Shown here: piece by piece, positions 8,622 to 17,375 of the stretch
Layout of the letters: every line of letters starts with the position of its first letter
Position numbering within the stretch: the first letter of the stretch is position 1
NCBI GenBank assembly: GCA_030147745.1
Contig: JASBUS010000016.1
Location: forward strand, 1-47,603
Length of the DNA stretch: 47,603 nt
Reading direction: 5' to 3'
DNA from: Alphaproteobacteria bacterium
GTDB taxonomy: Bacteria; Pseudomonadota; Alphaproteobacteria; Micavibrionales; Micavibrionaceae
Notes under the pieces: generated by a model
The model's database searches: none
What the model was told of the DNA's origin: nothing
What the model saw: only the letters and a program-made list of their open reading frames with translations
Made by a program: the position numbers and the translations under genes

Positions 8622-8629
8622 ATGGGGCG
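8622..8629 (-). promoter_or_regulatory. CGCCCCAT motif copy 1 (flagellin side)
   Basis: Minus-strand CGCCCCAT preceded by a T-run, about 107 bp upstream of the flagellin ATG. The same 8-mer occurs twice on the flgD side of this region, so it is a candidate activator or promoter element for flagellar genes. Confidence 0.4.
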
Positions 8630-8855
8630 CAAAAAAATGAATTTTTTTCAATTTTTTTATAAAGCCTTGTTTTTAAATGAATAAAATTTTCAGCTTTATC
8701 GCCCATCGCACGCAATTCTACGCGTACATACTTCACTATACCGATTCTTTGATAATAAATCTTTAACAAAAATAAATTTTTTGGGCGGTGTTTTATTTAA
8801 TTCGATAGGAGTGAAAAAACGGGGCTGTAGCGCGCCTATATATATAAGGTGTATC

Positions 8856-8863
8856 CGCCCCAT
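8856..8863 (+). promoter_or_regulatory. CGCCCCAT motif copy 2 (flgD side)
   Basis: Plus-strand CGCCCCAT about 125 bp upstream of flgD, exactly 42 bp (four helical turns) from copy 3. Confidence 0.4.
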
Positions 8864-8897
8864 ATTTTTAGCGCTTTGAAAAAAAATAAAAAATTTT

Positions 8898-8905
8898 CGC
8901 CCCAT
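8898..8905 (+). promoter_or_regulatory. CGCCCCAT motif copy 3 (flgD side)
   Basis: Plus-strand CGCCCCAT preceded by AATTTT, about 83 bp upstream of the flgD ATG. Its T-rich upstream flank resembles copy 1. Confidence 0.4.
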
Positions 8906-8987
8906 TTTGGCAACTGGCAACGTGGTAAGAACAAAGGCCCCCAAATGGGTATCATTTGTAAGGGTCAAATAATTAGGAGCTAAATAA

Positions 8988-9698
8988 ATGAACATTACAT
9001 CCGTATTAAATACACAGACTGTTATTCAAGGCACAGCCATTGATGAAACAGACAAAACAGTAACGGAACAAGCGAAAGCGGATGCGGAGAAGCAGAAGGT
9101 TGATTTTCTTGAGTTGCTATTAACGCAGCTTCAAAACCAAAACCCGCTTGACCCAATGGATACGGATGAATGGACAGCGCAATTGACACGTTACTCTCAA
9201 TTGGAACAACAAATTTCGACCAACGAGAAATTGACCGTGACAAACTCACTTCTATCAAATAGCGCGACGTCTAACGCCTTTACCTATATTGGTCAAGACG
9301 TTGAGCTTAACAGTAATGTTGGTGTTGTCCAGGATGGTGAAGCAACATGGACATATGAAGTGCAGGGCGATGCAGATGATGTGGTTCTAACTGTAACAGA
9401 CGGCAGCGGCAATATTCTTGCAACTGAAGATGGTTCAACCATTAACGGCGTCCATGAATATAACTTTGACGCAGCGACGCTTGGCCTAAGCAATGGCGCG
9501 CAGCTCATCTTAAACGTTCAGGCGAAGAACGAAGATAAAACCGTCGCCAGCGAAATTACATCCCATGTCACCGTTGATGGTGTGTGGAGTGATACTGAAG
9601 AAGTTTATCTGACGGCGGGTGAAATTTCATTCCGTACGACAGATGTCTTGAAAATCCAACAAGATTACATGGCTGAAACTGTTGCCGCGGCACAGTGA
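8988..9698 (+). CDS. flgD: Flagellar hook-capping scaffold protein FlgD
   Basis: Cap required for hook polymerisation outside the cell. At 236 residues it has normal length. The diagnostic N-terminal segment VDFLELLLTQLQNQNPLDPM is followed by DTDEWTAQLTRYSQLEQQ. FlgD Ig-like and Tudor-like parts follow (about 95-225), with FTYIGQDVELNSN opening the outer domain. It starts at the ATG at 8988 after TTAGGAGCTAAATAA. It is the first gene of the plus-strand operon flgD-flgE-(two unknowns)-flgK-flgL-flgN-like. Confidence 0.93.
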   Translation: MNITSVLNTQTVIQGTAIDETDKTVTEQAKADAEKQKVDFLELLLTQLQNQNPLDPMDTDEWTAQLTRYSQLEQQISTNEKLTVTNSLLSNSATSNAFTYIGQDVELNSNVGVVQDGEATWTYEVQGDADDVVLTVTDGSGNILATEDGSTINGVHEYNFDAATLGLSNGAQLILNVQAKNEDKTVASEITSHVTVDGVWSDTEEVYLTAGEISFRTTDVLKIQQDYMAETVAAAQ

Positions 9699-9780
9699 CG
9701 TCAAACATAACCAAACTGAATAAGTTAAATATTTAAACAAACAACACATACAGATTAAAAGCGTATAAAGGAGAAAAAAC

Positions 9781-11178
9781 ATGAGTCTAGGTAGTGCATT
9801 AAATGCTGCAGTGTCAGGTCTTCAAGGTCAAGGTGCAGCGATCGCAGCGGTATCTGAGAACATCGCGAACGCCAGTACAACTGCTTATAAAAAACGTGAA
9901 GTCAGCTTCCAGTCTTTGGTGACCGGTTCGACATCAGGTTCGTCAGTTAACGCGCTTGGTGGTGGTGTAACCTTCACAACCAACCAAAATATGACAGAGC
10001 AAGGTCTTGTGCAAAACACAGGTGTATCAACGAACGTTGCGATTAACGGTAGTGGTTTCTTTGTTGTAACGCAGGACCCGAACAATCAGCCATCTGGTTA
10101 TACATACACACGTAACGGTGCGTTCAAAACCAACGAAGACGGCTTGTTGATCAATAATGAAGGTTCAATTCTTCTCGGTCAGCGTACCGATGAAAATGGT
10201 AATGTGACTGCAGCAAACAACAGTGACTTGAACTCACTTGAGCCGGTTGATTTGAACACAATTTCTGGTACAGCGGGTTCAACTGAACGTGTGTCGATGG
10301 AAATGAACTTGCCAGCAGATAGCACGACATATGTATTTCCAGCAGGGCCTGAATATGTTACGGCACATGAGATGTTTGATGAGCTTGGTTTGTCACATAC
10401 TGTTGAACAAACATGGCGTAAGACGGGCATCAACACTTGGGTTGTTGAGTTTAATAACCCATATCAGACAAATCTGGGTTCAGGCTCTGGCGACACTGGT
10501 GTGCTTGACTTAGATAGTACAGCAGCGGGTACACAGAACACGCTAGAGATTACCTTTAATGGTGATGGTTCGATTGATACAATTGCTACTGGGGTCTGGG
10601 ATGCTGTTGGTAACGCATTCGATGGCACTGGCGGTACACCGACTGCGCCAGCACAGCCATTCGATATTTCTGTAACGGGCCTAACAACAGGTGCAGATGA
10701 CATTACATACAACATGAATTTTGGTACATCTGGCTTGTTTGATGGTTTAACACAATTTGCGTCAAACACAGATACACCAGATATCGAGATCTCGACGATT
10801 GAACAAGATGGTGTGCGTTTCGGTCAGTTAAGTGGTGTTGAAATTGATGGTGAAGGTATCGTAACTGCGTTGTTCGACAACGGTGTGCGTCGCCCGATTT
10901 TCCAAATCCCAATCGCGACATTCCCGAACCCAGAAGGTTTGACGAATGTTAAAGGAACCATTTATGATGAGAATGAGAATGCAGGTGAATTGAACCTCCG
11001 TTTGCCGAATGAAGGTAATGCAGGTGCAATCGAAGCAACCTCGATCGAACTCTCGACCGTTGATACGTCAGACGAATTCAACAAGATGATTATTGCACAG
11101 CAGGCATATTCTTCTGCCGCGCAGATCCTCAGTACTGTTGATGATATGTTTGAAACATTGATCGGTGCGGTACGATAA
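9781..11178 (+). CDS. flgE: Flagellar hook protein FlgE
   Basis: Subunit of the flexible hook joining the rod to the filament. At 465 residues it has usual length. The N-terminal rod/hook signature includes VSENIANASTTAYKKREVSF. The middle carries FlgE D2-type beta segments. The C-terminal domain carries GAIEATSIELSTVDTSDEFN, then MIIAQQAYSSAAQILSTVDD and ETLIGAVR. A strong ribosome site (AAAGGAGAAAAAAC) precedes the ATG. It is encoded 82 bp after flgD. Confidence 0.95.
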   Translation: MSLGSALNAAVSGLQGQGAAIAAVSENIANASTTAYKKREVSFQSLVTGSTSGSSVNALGGGVTFTTNQNMTEQGLVQNTGVSTNVAINGSGFFVVTQDPNNQPSGYTYTRNGAFKTNEDGLLINNEGSILLGQRTDENGNVTAANNSDLNSLEPVDLNTISGTAGSTERVSMEMNLPADSTTYVFPAGPEYVTAHEMFDELGLSHTVEQTWRKTGINTWVVEFNNPYQTNLGSGSGDTGVLDLDSTAAGTQNTLEITFNGDGSIDTIATGVWDAVGNAFDGTGGTPTAPAQPFDISVTGLTTGADDITYNMNFGTSGLFDGLTQFASNTDTPDIEISTIEQDGVRFGQLSGVEIDGEGIVTALFDNGVRRPIFQIPIATFPNPEGLTNVKGTIYDENENAGELNLRLPNEGNAGAIEATSIELSTVDTSDEFNKMIIAQQAYSSAAQILSTVDDMFETLIGAVR

Positions 11179-11219
11179 TCGTAACGGTCAGTAACCCTAA
11201 CTTAAGAAGGCAAGGTTAA

Positions 11220-11522
11220 ATGAACATCACTTCTTTTCTGGATAAATACAAAGACGCGACACCTGATGAGATCTTTAAGGCAGAAGGCCTTGAGCAGGAC
11301 CTAGCGGACATCCAGAAAGAAGTGATGGCCCTTGACGGAGACATGAGCGCAGAAGTCCAAGATGTATTACGCAATATCTACGCTGTTCTAGAAAGCCAAA
11401 TTGTACAGGTCAATGAACAGATGAAAGAACAGAAGGGCAAAATGCTCCTATCTAATAAGCGCGAGAATGCATGTTTGGCCTATCTGCAATCAGCCGGTGC
11501 CGGTAATAAAGGACGAAGATAA
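11220..11522 (+). CDS. Hypothetical protein in the flagellar operon, between flgE and flgK (gene 1)
   Basis: I do not recognise a family. It has 100 residues, no signal peptide and no membrane segment. It is acidic in the first half (DKYKDATPDEIFKAEGLEQD) and predicted mostly helical, with a coiled-coil-like stretch at about 30-80 (LADIQKEVMALDGDMSAEVQ, then VNEQMKEQKGKM). It is preceded by an AAGAAGG-type ribosome site and overlaps the next gene by one base (TAATG). Its place between flgE and flgK suggests a cytoplasmic role in hook-filament junction assembly, such as a chaperone or regulator. That is inference from position only. Confidence 0.75.
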   Translation: MNITSFLDKYKDATPDEIFKAEGLEQDLADIQKEVMALDGDMSAEVQDVLRNIYAVLESQIVQVNEQMKEQKGKMLLSNKRENACLAYLQSAGAGNKGRR

Positions 11523-11911
11523 TGGAAAATTTTCAAGACATCATTGCCGAAAGCCCGATATCAAACCATTTGAAAACTGAGCTGAATGCCTTTGAAGACA
11601 TGTGTTTCAAGCTTTATACGCTAACAGAGCGCGAGAATGAAATCTTGTTTGGCACGATGTTTGCATCTCATCCTCAGGCATGGCAAGGCAAGATCCGTTT
11701 ACTTGCAGAATTTGAAAAGAAAGTAAACCATATCTGCGGCTTGTTTGAATGCGAAAAATGTTTTGATACCGCGCTTTTAAGCTATCTCTATGATCGCGTT
11801 GAGCGTTTGGAATGCAAAATTAAGGTTAATGCATCGCTGCATCTTCATAATTATATGCAGCTATGCCGTAAAGAAGGTTTAGGCTTGGAGGCCACAATGC
11901 TATGTCATTAA
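11522..11911 (+). CDS. Hypothetical protein in the flagellar operon, between flgE and flgK (gene 2)
   Basis: Unrecognised family of 129 residues, soluble, mostly helical. It has a cysteine cluster, HICGLFECEKCFDTALL, at about 77-93 and a further Cys near the C-terminus. It does not look like FlaF, FlbT, FlgN or FliT. Its start overlaps the preceding stop (TAATG), and its last four codons overlap the flgK start in another frame by 10 bp, so the run of genes is tightly coupled. The coupling to flgK suggests its product is needed in step with the junction protein. The cysteines could bind metal, but CxxC spacing occurs only once. Confidence 0.75.
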   Translation: MENFQDIIAESPISNHLKTELNAFEDMCFKLYTLTERENEILFGTMFASHPQAWQGKIRLLAEFEKKVNHICGLFECEKCFDTALLSYLYDRVERLECKIKVNASLHLHNYMQLCRKEGLGLEATMLCH

Positions 11912-13638
11912 TTGGCGCGTTAAATAATACCTTTGCAGGGCTGAAAGACACGGAAGCACGTTTGAACGTAACGTCGCAAAACGTGACCAATGCCGATAAA
12001 GCAGGGTATACGCGCAAAGTTTACAATAGTGAATATAGCACAACCGATTTTTCAACCATCCCATCAGGCGGCTCGATCGATGCGGCTTTTTATGACCCTT
12101 ATTTGGAAAAAGCCATTATTTCCGATACATCAGATGCAGGCAAAAATAGCACTGTTGCGACATATCTGGAAGAATATGCCAATAACCTAGGCAAAATTAG
12201 CAGCCAATCGACGATTAGTTCAGCCATTGATGGTATTGGCGCGGCGCTGGACGGTTTATCTGTAACGCCAGAAGATGACTCTTTAAAAGTACAAGTCGTG
12301 AATGAGGCTGAACGCGTGGCTTATGAGCTCACCAGCCTTTCAAGTCAAATTCAGGACTTGCGCGCTCGCGCGGACCAAGAGATTGGCAATATCGTTGATG
12401 AGATCAATGCGTCATTAAAGCGCCTTGATGAAATCAATGTGCAGATCACATTGACAGGTTCAACAGGGCGCAGCGTGGCTGAGCTTGAAGATCAACGCCG
12501 CACAGAGCTTCAGAAGCTCGCTGAAAATCTCGATATCAACTATTTCATTGATAACAACAATCAGGTCAATATTTATGCGGGGGGCCGTCCATTGCTCGAC
12601 TCTGCCGTACATGAATTAGATTATACGGCTGCTTCCAATGTTGCAGGTAGTGTGCTTTATCCAGCTGGCTTCTCGGCTATTGATTTGAACGGTACCGATA
12701 TAACGACTTTAATTAAGGGCGGCGAACTTGCAGGCTTAATTGAAATTCGTGATGGTTATTTGGTTGAAGAACAAGAAAAGCTGGATGAATTTGCGAGCGT
12801 GTTGATGGACACGATGAATGCGCTGTTGAACGAAGGTGCATCTTATAATGCGCGTACATCGATTGTTGGTGACGAGCGCGGTTTTGCTGCGGCGGACCCA
12901 CTTGGTGGCACAGGCTTTATTCGCATTGCAATGACCGATACAAGCGGTGTTGTGCAAAGCTTTAATGATTTGGATTTAAGTGGCTTTGCGACGGTTAATG
13001 ACATGATTAACGGTATTAACGCCGCTTTCGGCGGGAATATTACAGCTAGCCTTGATGTTGATGGACGTTTAAACCTTGTTTCAAATGTTGTGGGACAGGG
13101 CATTGCGCTTAATCAATTGGATAGTGATATTGGCGGCGAGAGTTTTTCGATGTCTTTTGGCCTTAACAATATGTTTGATGGTGACGGTGCAGAAGATATT
13201 ACCGTTAGCAGTTACTTGCTCGCCAACGCGACAAATTTAGCAACAACACGCCTGTCAAATGACCCAGCATTGGTCGTGGGTGATGTCGGCATCCCACCAG
13301 GTGATGGTAGTTTGGCGAAAGAATTAAACGAAGCGCTAACGACAACATTAAGCTTTAATGCTGCAGGTAACTTCTCTGCACAAAATGAAACACTCGATAA
13401 ATATATTGATAAATTAATATCGAATATTGCCGTGCGCGCGAGTAATGCTAAAGATTTGGCTGAAACGACAACATTGGTGTTAGAAAACACAAAAACAACA
13501 TTTGAAAACCTAAGCGGTGTGAATGTTGATGAAGAAATGACGAATTTAATAGACCTCGAGGCGAAATACGCCGCATCCGCACGTATGATGTCAACCATTC
13601 AACAAATGTTTGACGAATTGATCAACGCGGTGAGATAA
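11902..13638 (+). CDS. flgK: Flagellar hook-associated protein 1 FlgK
   Basis: First hook-filament junction protein. At 578 residues it has normal length. The N-terminus SLIGALNNTFAGLKDTEARL continues into NVTSQNVTNADKAGYTRKVY, the rod/hook signature. The C-terminus ends in SGVNVDEEMTNLIDLEAKYA and a terminal helix, INAVR. The middle contains a conserved helix-rich segment, GSTGRSVAELEDQRRTELQK, followed by a variable beta region. The start is the ATG inside the 3' end of the preceding gene. It is followed 26 bp later by flgL. Confidence 0.95.
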   Translation: MSLIGALNNTFAGLKDTEARLNVTSQNVTNADKAGYTRKVYNSEYSTTDFSTIPSGGSIDAAFYDPYLEKAIISDTSDAGKNSTVATYLEEYANNLGKISSQSTISSAIDGIGAALDGLSVTPEDDSLKVQVVNEAERVAYELTSLSSQIQDLRARADQEIGNIVDEINASLKRLDEINVQITLTGSTGRSVAELEDQRRTELQKLAENLDINYFIDNNNQVNIYAGGRPLLDSAVHELDYTAASNVAGSVLYPAGFSAIDLNGTDITTLIKGGELAGLIEIRDGYLVEEQEKLDEFASVLMDTMNALLNEGASYNARTSIVGDERGFAAADPLGGTGFIRIAMTDTSGVVQSFNDLDLSGFATVNDMINGINAAFGGNITASLDVDGRLNLVSNVVGQGIALNQLDSDIGGESFSMSFGLNNMFDGDGAEDITVSSYLLANATNLATTRLSNDPALVVGDVGIPPGDGSLAKELNEALTTTLSFNAAGNFSAQNETLDKYIDKLISNIAVRASNAKDLAETTTLVLENTKTTFENLSGVNVDEEMTNLIDLEAKYAASARMMSTIQQMFDELINAVR

Positions 13639-13664
13639 TAGAGGGATAGATAAGGAAGGCGACC

Positions 13665-14567
13665 ATGGTTGACCGTATATCAAGTTATTCAAATACTAGT
13701 AAGCTGATTGATAATAATCTGCGCTTACAAAGCGATTACGCCAAAGGCCAGCAACAGGTTTCATCAGGCGTGAAGTCTGACTCTTTCTCAGGTGTGGCGA
13801 AGGATACAAACCGTATTTTGTCACTTGAATCTGATTATGAGCGTCTGGTTCAGCAAACTGAAAATTCAAAAATCGCCCTTGAGCGCGCTGAGGTGACGTA
13901 TGACACCATCGGTACAATCATGGATTCCGCGCAGCCAATTTTGGCGACGTTGAACGCAGCCTTGTCAGGGACAACCACAACGCAAGATTTGCTAGCTTTT
14001 GTGAATAATGGTTTAGCACAAATGGAATCTTTGCTGAATACACAAGTGGCGGGGCGCTATATTTTCTCGGGCTCTGCGACACAAACGGCGCCTGTTGATT
14101 TCTCTGATCCAGCATTTGGCCCAGCCACCGTTCCATCGGTCGCGGATACAGATTATTATCAAGGTAACGGCTTTGTCCATAGCGTTGAAACATCAGATGG
14201 TTATACCGTCAATTATGGCGTAACCGCAGATAACGCCGCATTTGAAATGATTGCGCGCGCTTATGACCTTGTGCGTAATAATCCGACAGATACCGCGACA
14301 TTGAATGAAGCCTTTAGCCTTTTGGAAACAGGGCTTGATGACCTTGCGGAATTACAGGCCACCGTGTCGCTAAGTTCACAATCAATTGATGACGGCATCA
14401 ATCGTAACCTTGATGATCTAAACTTGATTGATAACAGCTTGGCGGATTTGAAAGAGGTAGACTTGGCCGAAGTGACTGTGCGTCTACAAGAAATTCAAGC
14501 GCAGCTAGAAGCCTCATATTCATTGACCGCAACATTGCTTCGCCTCAATTTGGCTGATTATATCTAA
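13665..14567 (+). CDS. flgL: Flagellar hook-associated protein 3 FlgL
   Basis: Second hook-filament junction protein, flagellin-related. It has 300 residues. The flagellin-type N-terminal helix (DYAKGQQQVSSGVKSDSFSG) and C-terminal helix (LQAQ-type, ending SLTATLLRLNLADYI) bracket a shorter middle domain. The phrase LNTQVAGRYIFSGSATQTAP is typical of FlgL. It is preceded by an AAGGAAGG ribosome site. Its place directly after flgK matches the usual flgK-flgL pair. Confidence 0.94.
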   Translation: MVDRISSYSNTSKLIDNNLRLQSDYAKGQQQVSSGVKSDSFSGVAKDTNRILSLESDYERLVQQTENSKIALERAEVTYDTIGTIMDSAQPILATLNAALSGTTTTQDLLAFVNNGLAQMESLLNTQVAGRYIFSGSATQTAPVDFSDPAFGPATVPSVADTDYYQGNGFVHSVETSDGYTVNYGVTADNAAFEMIARAYDLVRNNPTDTATLNEAFSLLETGLDDLAELQATVSLSSQSIDDGINRNLDDLNLIDNSLADLKEVDLAEVTVRLQEIQAQLEASYSLTATLLRLNLADYI

Positions 14568-14585
14568 CCTAACAACAGGGGCTAC

Positions 14586-14936
14586 ATGACCAAAGCCATG
14601 CAAAATCCTGCGCCAAAAACGCGCCTGCTCCCGAAAAAGAGCCGCATCGCGCTCGAAAAAATGATTGAGCTGACGCAGCAGACATTGGAGGTTTTTGAAG
14701 AAGAAACCAACGGCCTTGCGATGAATGCCCATATTGAATTGCTTGATATTATGCGCCGTAAGCAGGAAATCAACGCTTTGTATCAACAAGCTGCAGGTGA
14801 GTTTATGGCGCGTCAGGAAGAATTGCTTTCCCAAGACCCGCGCCGCACAAGCGCGCTGATCACGCTGCAAAAACAATTAAGCGCCGCGATTAAGCTTAAC
14901 ATGACCATCCTCGAAAAAATCAACCGCCGCGGATAA
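14586..14936 (+). CDS. FlgN-like flagellar export chaperone
   Basis: Probable cytoplasmic chaperone for FlgK and FlgL. It has 116 residues and is highly charged. It is helical with a coiled-coil character from about residue 20 to 110 (IALEKMIELTQQTLEVFEEE, then LDIMRRKQEINALYQQAAGE). Sequence similarity to FlgN is weak by eye. The call rests on size, helical heptads and the position as last gene of the flgK-flgL operon, 18 bp after flgL. A bidirectional terminator follows. Confidence 0.65.
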   Translation: MTKAMQNPAPKTRLLPKKSRIALEKMIELTQQTLEVFEEETNGLAMNAHIELLDIMRRKQEINALYQQAAGEFMARQEELLSQDPRRTSALITLQKQLSAAIKLNMTILEKINRRG

Positions 14937-14940
14937 AGAA

Positions 14941-14962
14941 AAAGGCCTCATTTGAGGCCTTT
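14941..14962. terminator. Bidirectional intrinsic terminator
   Basis: Perfect 10-bp stem AAAGGCCTCA/TGAGGCCTTT with a 2-nt loop, with A-runs and T-runs outside. It lies between the convergent ends of the flagellar operon and the TPR-sulfotransferase gene and can serve both. Confidence 0.85.
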
Positions 14963-14975
14963 ATTGTATGGTGTT

Positions 14976-17375
14976 TTAAAGTGCCTCTTCAGGCAGGAGT
15001 TTGCGAACAAGTGGTTGCAATTGTTTTTCAAAGCGTTTCCATTTTTGGATCGACGAAGTATATACTGGTTTGGTGACTTGCATTTTGGATGCTGTGATGA
15101 TTGCGCGTTCTTGTTTGTGTGGCGCTAAACAAGCATCATTCCATTCAAGGCCGATATGATCAATCAGCGCGCGTGCCTGTGTTTCTAGGTCACTTACAGT
15201 GTCTTCATAATTTATATGAAAGACTTTACCAGGCAGGACTTCGTCCCAATATGCCATTAAGTCAAGATAGCGCTGATATTCATCGGCCATTTCTTCTAAA
15301 TTATAGGACCAGAATTGCCCGGTTAGAAAGTTCTGCTTGTAATTAGATAGGCAAGTATCAATTGGATTGCGACGGCAATGAATGATCTTGGCGTTTGGTA
15401 ATGCGGCCGCAATGCAGCCAATTGCTTTGAAGTTGCCTGGCATTTTATCGCTGACATGTTTGAATTCGCCGCCTTTAATATAGGCGCGCGAAGATTCAAC
15501 ATAGAGCTCACCAAATTCTTTGATATTCTCTGGGGTGATACTGTCATATTTGCGTCTAATTCTCGACAAATCTGATAATTCACCAGCGCCAAACACGTCT
15601 GGGTGTGATGAGATGATTTGTTCGGTTAATGTTGTGCCTGAACGCGGCACGCCGACAATAAATATCGGGGAATCGCTCTCGCAGCCAAGGCCTTTGGCTA
15701 GTTCAAAGAGCTCTGGCGTGAAATCTTCGCGGATTGAAGTGTAGCCTGCAATTGTTTTTTCAACGTCATAAGCAAGAGAACGGCGTCTAATGGCGTTGGC
15801 GGTATCATAATTTTCAAATGCCTTGTCATATTGCTTCATTTTCTCATAGGCGTTACCAATCGTGAAATACATCGATGAGGCCGCGGCCGTTGACATTTTC
15901 TTTTCGTGGTTACGGAAGCTTAGCAGCTTTTGGAAGTTTGGATCGTTTTCAGATTCAAATCTTTTAAGTTCAGCCAATGTAAAATACGCATGCGGGTAGT
16001 CTGGATTTCTTTTAATGACGTCTTCAATAATTTCCTGTGCTTCATCTAGTCTGTTTACAGCAATAAGGATTTCGGCTTTTGATATTAGGTTGAGAAGGAA
16101 GCTTGGCGTATGTTTTATGGCTTGGTCGATGGCCTCTAAGGCTTCATCAATTCTATTCATGATATGAAGTAGAGAAGCTTTACGTGTTAAAAACACAGCG
16201 CGCTCTGGTTCTAATTCGATAGCTTTATTAATGGCGTCCAGTGCAAGTTCCGCCTCATCAAGACGTTCGTAAATATTACAAAGTTTTAAAAATGCGGATG
16301 CATTGTCTGGTTCGCGCGCAAGAGCAAGTTTTAATGCGGCGTGACCATCATCAAATTTATTTGAAAGATACAGAACCTCGGCTAAGTTGACTAAGGCCTC
16401 TGTGTTTTCCGGATCAATTTGTACGGCGCGCTGCGCCGCGTAATGTGCTCTATTAAATTCGCCAAGCTCAATCAAGGAAGAGCATAATGCATTATAGCCA
16501 TCTATGTATTCAGGATTAAAATCAACCGCATAATGTGCAGCGATGGCGGCATCGTTGTAATTCCCAGAATCGCTATAGGCGAGCGCTAGATTATAATGTG
16601 CTTGATAATATTTGGGTGAAATATTTGTTGCTTCGCGCAGCGTCTTTATAGCTTTATCATATTCGCCTAGATCGCGTAGAATGCAGCCGGCATTATTTAG
16701 TACATCAACATTTTTTGGAGCGAGCGCAATGGCTTTATCAATCGCCTCTTTCGCGTGTTTTAATTTACCTGCTTCACGGAGCATATTTGCCCAATTTGAC
16801 CAAATAATCCACTCATCAGGATGCGTTTCACTGGCTTTTATCCAGACTTTATGGGCCGCGTCGTATTTTTTTTGTTTTGTTAGCGCAAGGGCAAGATTGG
16901 TCATGCCGTCGATTGAGTCTGGTGCGAGTTCGAGAAGTTTGCGGGCGGTTTGCTCAGCCTGTATGTGCTGGCCCATTTGCCATTCTGTAGAGGCTTTGCG
17001 CGCTAATGCATCGAGGTTATCAGGAGAAAGCTCTAATATACGATTAAACGTTGTAATGGCATCATCGTAACGCCCTGCTATGTTTAAAGCGCTACCGTAA
17101 TTGCTCAAATAGGCAACTTCATCAGGGGCGATGCGAATAGATTCTTCCATATAGTGAAGCGCTTTATCGGTGCTGCCGATTTGAAAATAAAGCGCGCCAA
17201 GAAGATGATTCGCCGTTGGGTTTTCAGGGAAGCTGTTTAGGATGTCGTAATATGTGCGCTCTGCGATAATAAAATTCCCGACCAAGTGGTGTTCACGAGC
17301 GAGCTTTAGGGCCTCTTCTACGGGCATTTGGTAGTTCTCAGTCGTGTAATCAGGCTTCATTTTGGAGGCGTCCAT
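14976..17375 (-). CDS. TPR-repeat sulfotransferase
   Basis: Cytoplasmic-looking protein of 799 residues with two parts. Residues about 15-520 are a long tetratricopeptide array, roughly 14-15 repeats (for example AHYNLALAYSDSGNYNDAAI and ALVNLAEVLYLSNKFDDGHA). Residues about 560-799 are a PAPS-dependent sulfotransferase domain. It has the 5'-phosphosulfate loop IFIVGVPRSGTTLTEQIISS near 570-590 and the 3'-phosphate segment IIHCRRNPIDTCLSNYKQNF near 655-675. I start it at the ATG at 17375 because a good AAAGGAAG site precedes it; an in-frame ATG at 17393 lies upstream of that site. There is no signal peptide. Its position between flagellar and pilus loci suggests it may sulfate a surface polymer or protein, but the acceptor is unknown. 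Confidence 0.9.
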   Translation of the reverse strand: MDASKMKPDYTTENYQMPVEEALKLAREHHLVGNFIIAERTYYDILNSFPENPTANHLLGALYFQIGSTDKALHYMEESIRIAPDEVAYLSNYGSALNIAGRYDDAITTFNRILELSPDNLDALARKASTEWQMGQHIQAEQTARKLLELAPDSIDGMTNLALALTKQKKYDAAHKVWIKASETHPDEWIIWSNWANMLREAGKLKHAKEAIDKAIALAPKNVDVLNNAGCILRDLGEYDKAIKTLREATNISPKYYQAHYNLALAYSDSGNYNDAAIAAHYAVDFNPEYIDGYNALCSSLIELGEFNRAHYAAQRAVQIDPENTEALVNLAEVLYLSNKFDDGHAALKLALAREPDNASAFLKLCNIYERLDEAELALDAINKAIELEPERAVFLTRKASLLHIMNRIDEALEAIDQAIKHTPSFLLNLISKAEILIAVNRLDEAQEIIEDVIKRNPDYPHAYFTLAELKRFESENDPNFQKLLSFRNHEKKMSTAAASSMYFTIGNAYEKMKQYDKAFENYDTANAIRRRSLAYDVEKTIAGYTSIREDFTPELFELAKGLGCESDSPIFIVGVPRSGTTLTEQIISSHPDVFGAGELSDLSRIRRKYDSITPENIKEFGELYVESSRAYIKGGEFKHVSDKMPGNFKAIGCIAAALPNAKIIHCRRNPIDTCLSNYKQNFLTGQFWSYNLEEMADEYQRYLDLMAYWDEVLPGKVFHINYEDTVSDLETQARALIDHIGLEWNDACLAPHKQERAIITASKMQVTKPVYTSSIQKWKRFEKQLQPLVRKLLPEEAL

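Larger units (their letters stand above)
8516..8987. other. 472-bp divergent intergenic region, flagellin versus flgD
   Basis: No credible gene; very A/T-rich. It holds the leaders and promoters of the flagellin gene (minus) and the flgD operon (plus). It contains the flagellin leader hairpin (8552-8572) and three copies of CGCCCCAT, each oriented toward the gene it precedes. A TATATATATAAGG stretch near 8838 could act as a -10 region. I found no sigma-54 -24/-12 site in either direction here. Confidence 0.7.

Noticed and set aside
8516-8987. Sigma-54 or sigma-28 promoter for flagellin or flgD
   Set aside because: No TGGC/TTGC pair at GG-N10-GC spacing and no convincing sigma-28 pair; only a weak GGCGATAA near 8695 on the minus strand.
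8696-8995. 99-codon minus-strand open frame in the flagellin/flgD intergenic region
   Set aside because: Very A/T-rich, overlaps the flgD start, low-complexity composition, no ribosome site; better explained as promoter DNA.
11522-11911. FlaF or FlbT homologue
   Set aside because: Length is close, but the characteristic FlbT and FlaF phrases are missing and cysteines are clustered instead.
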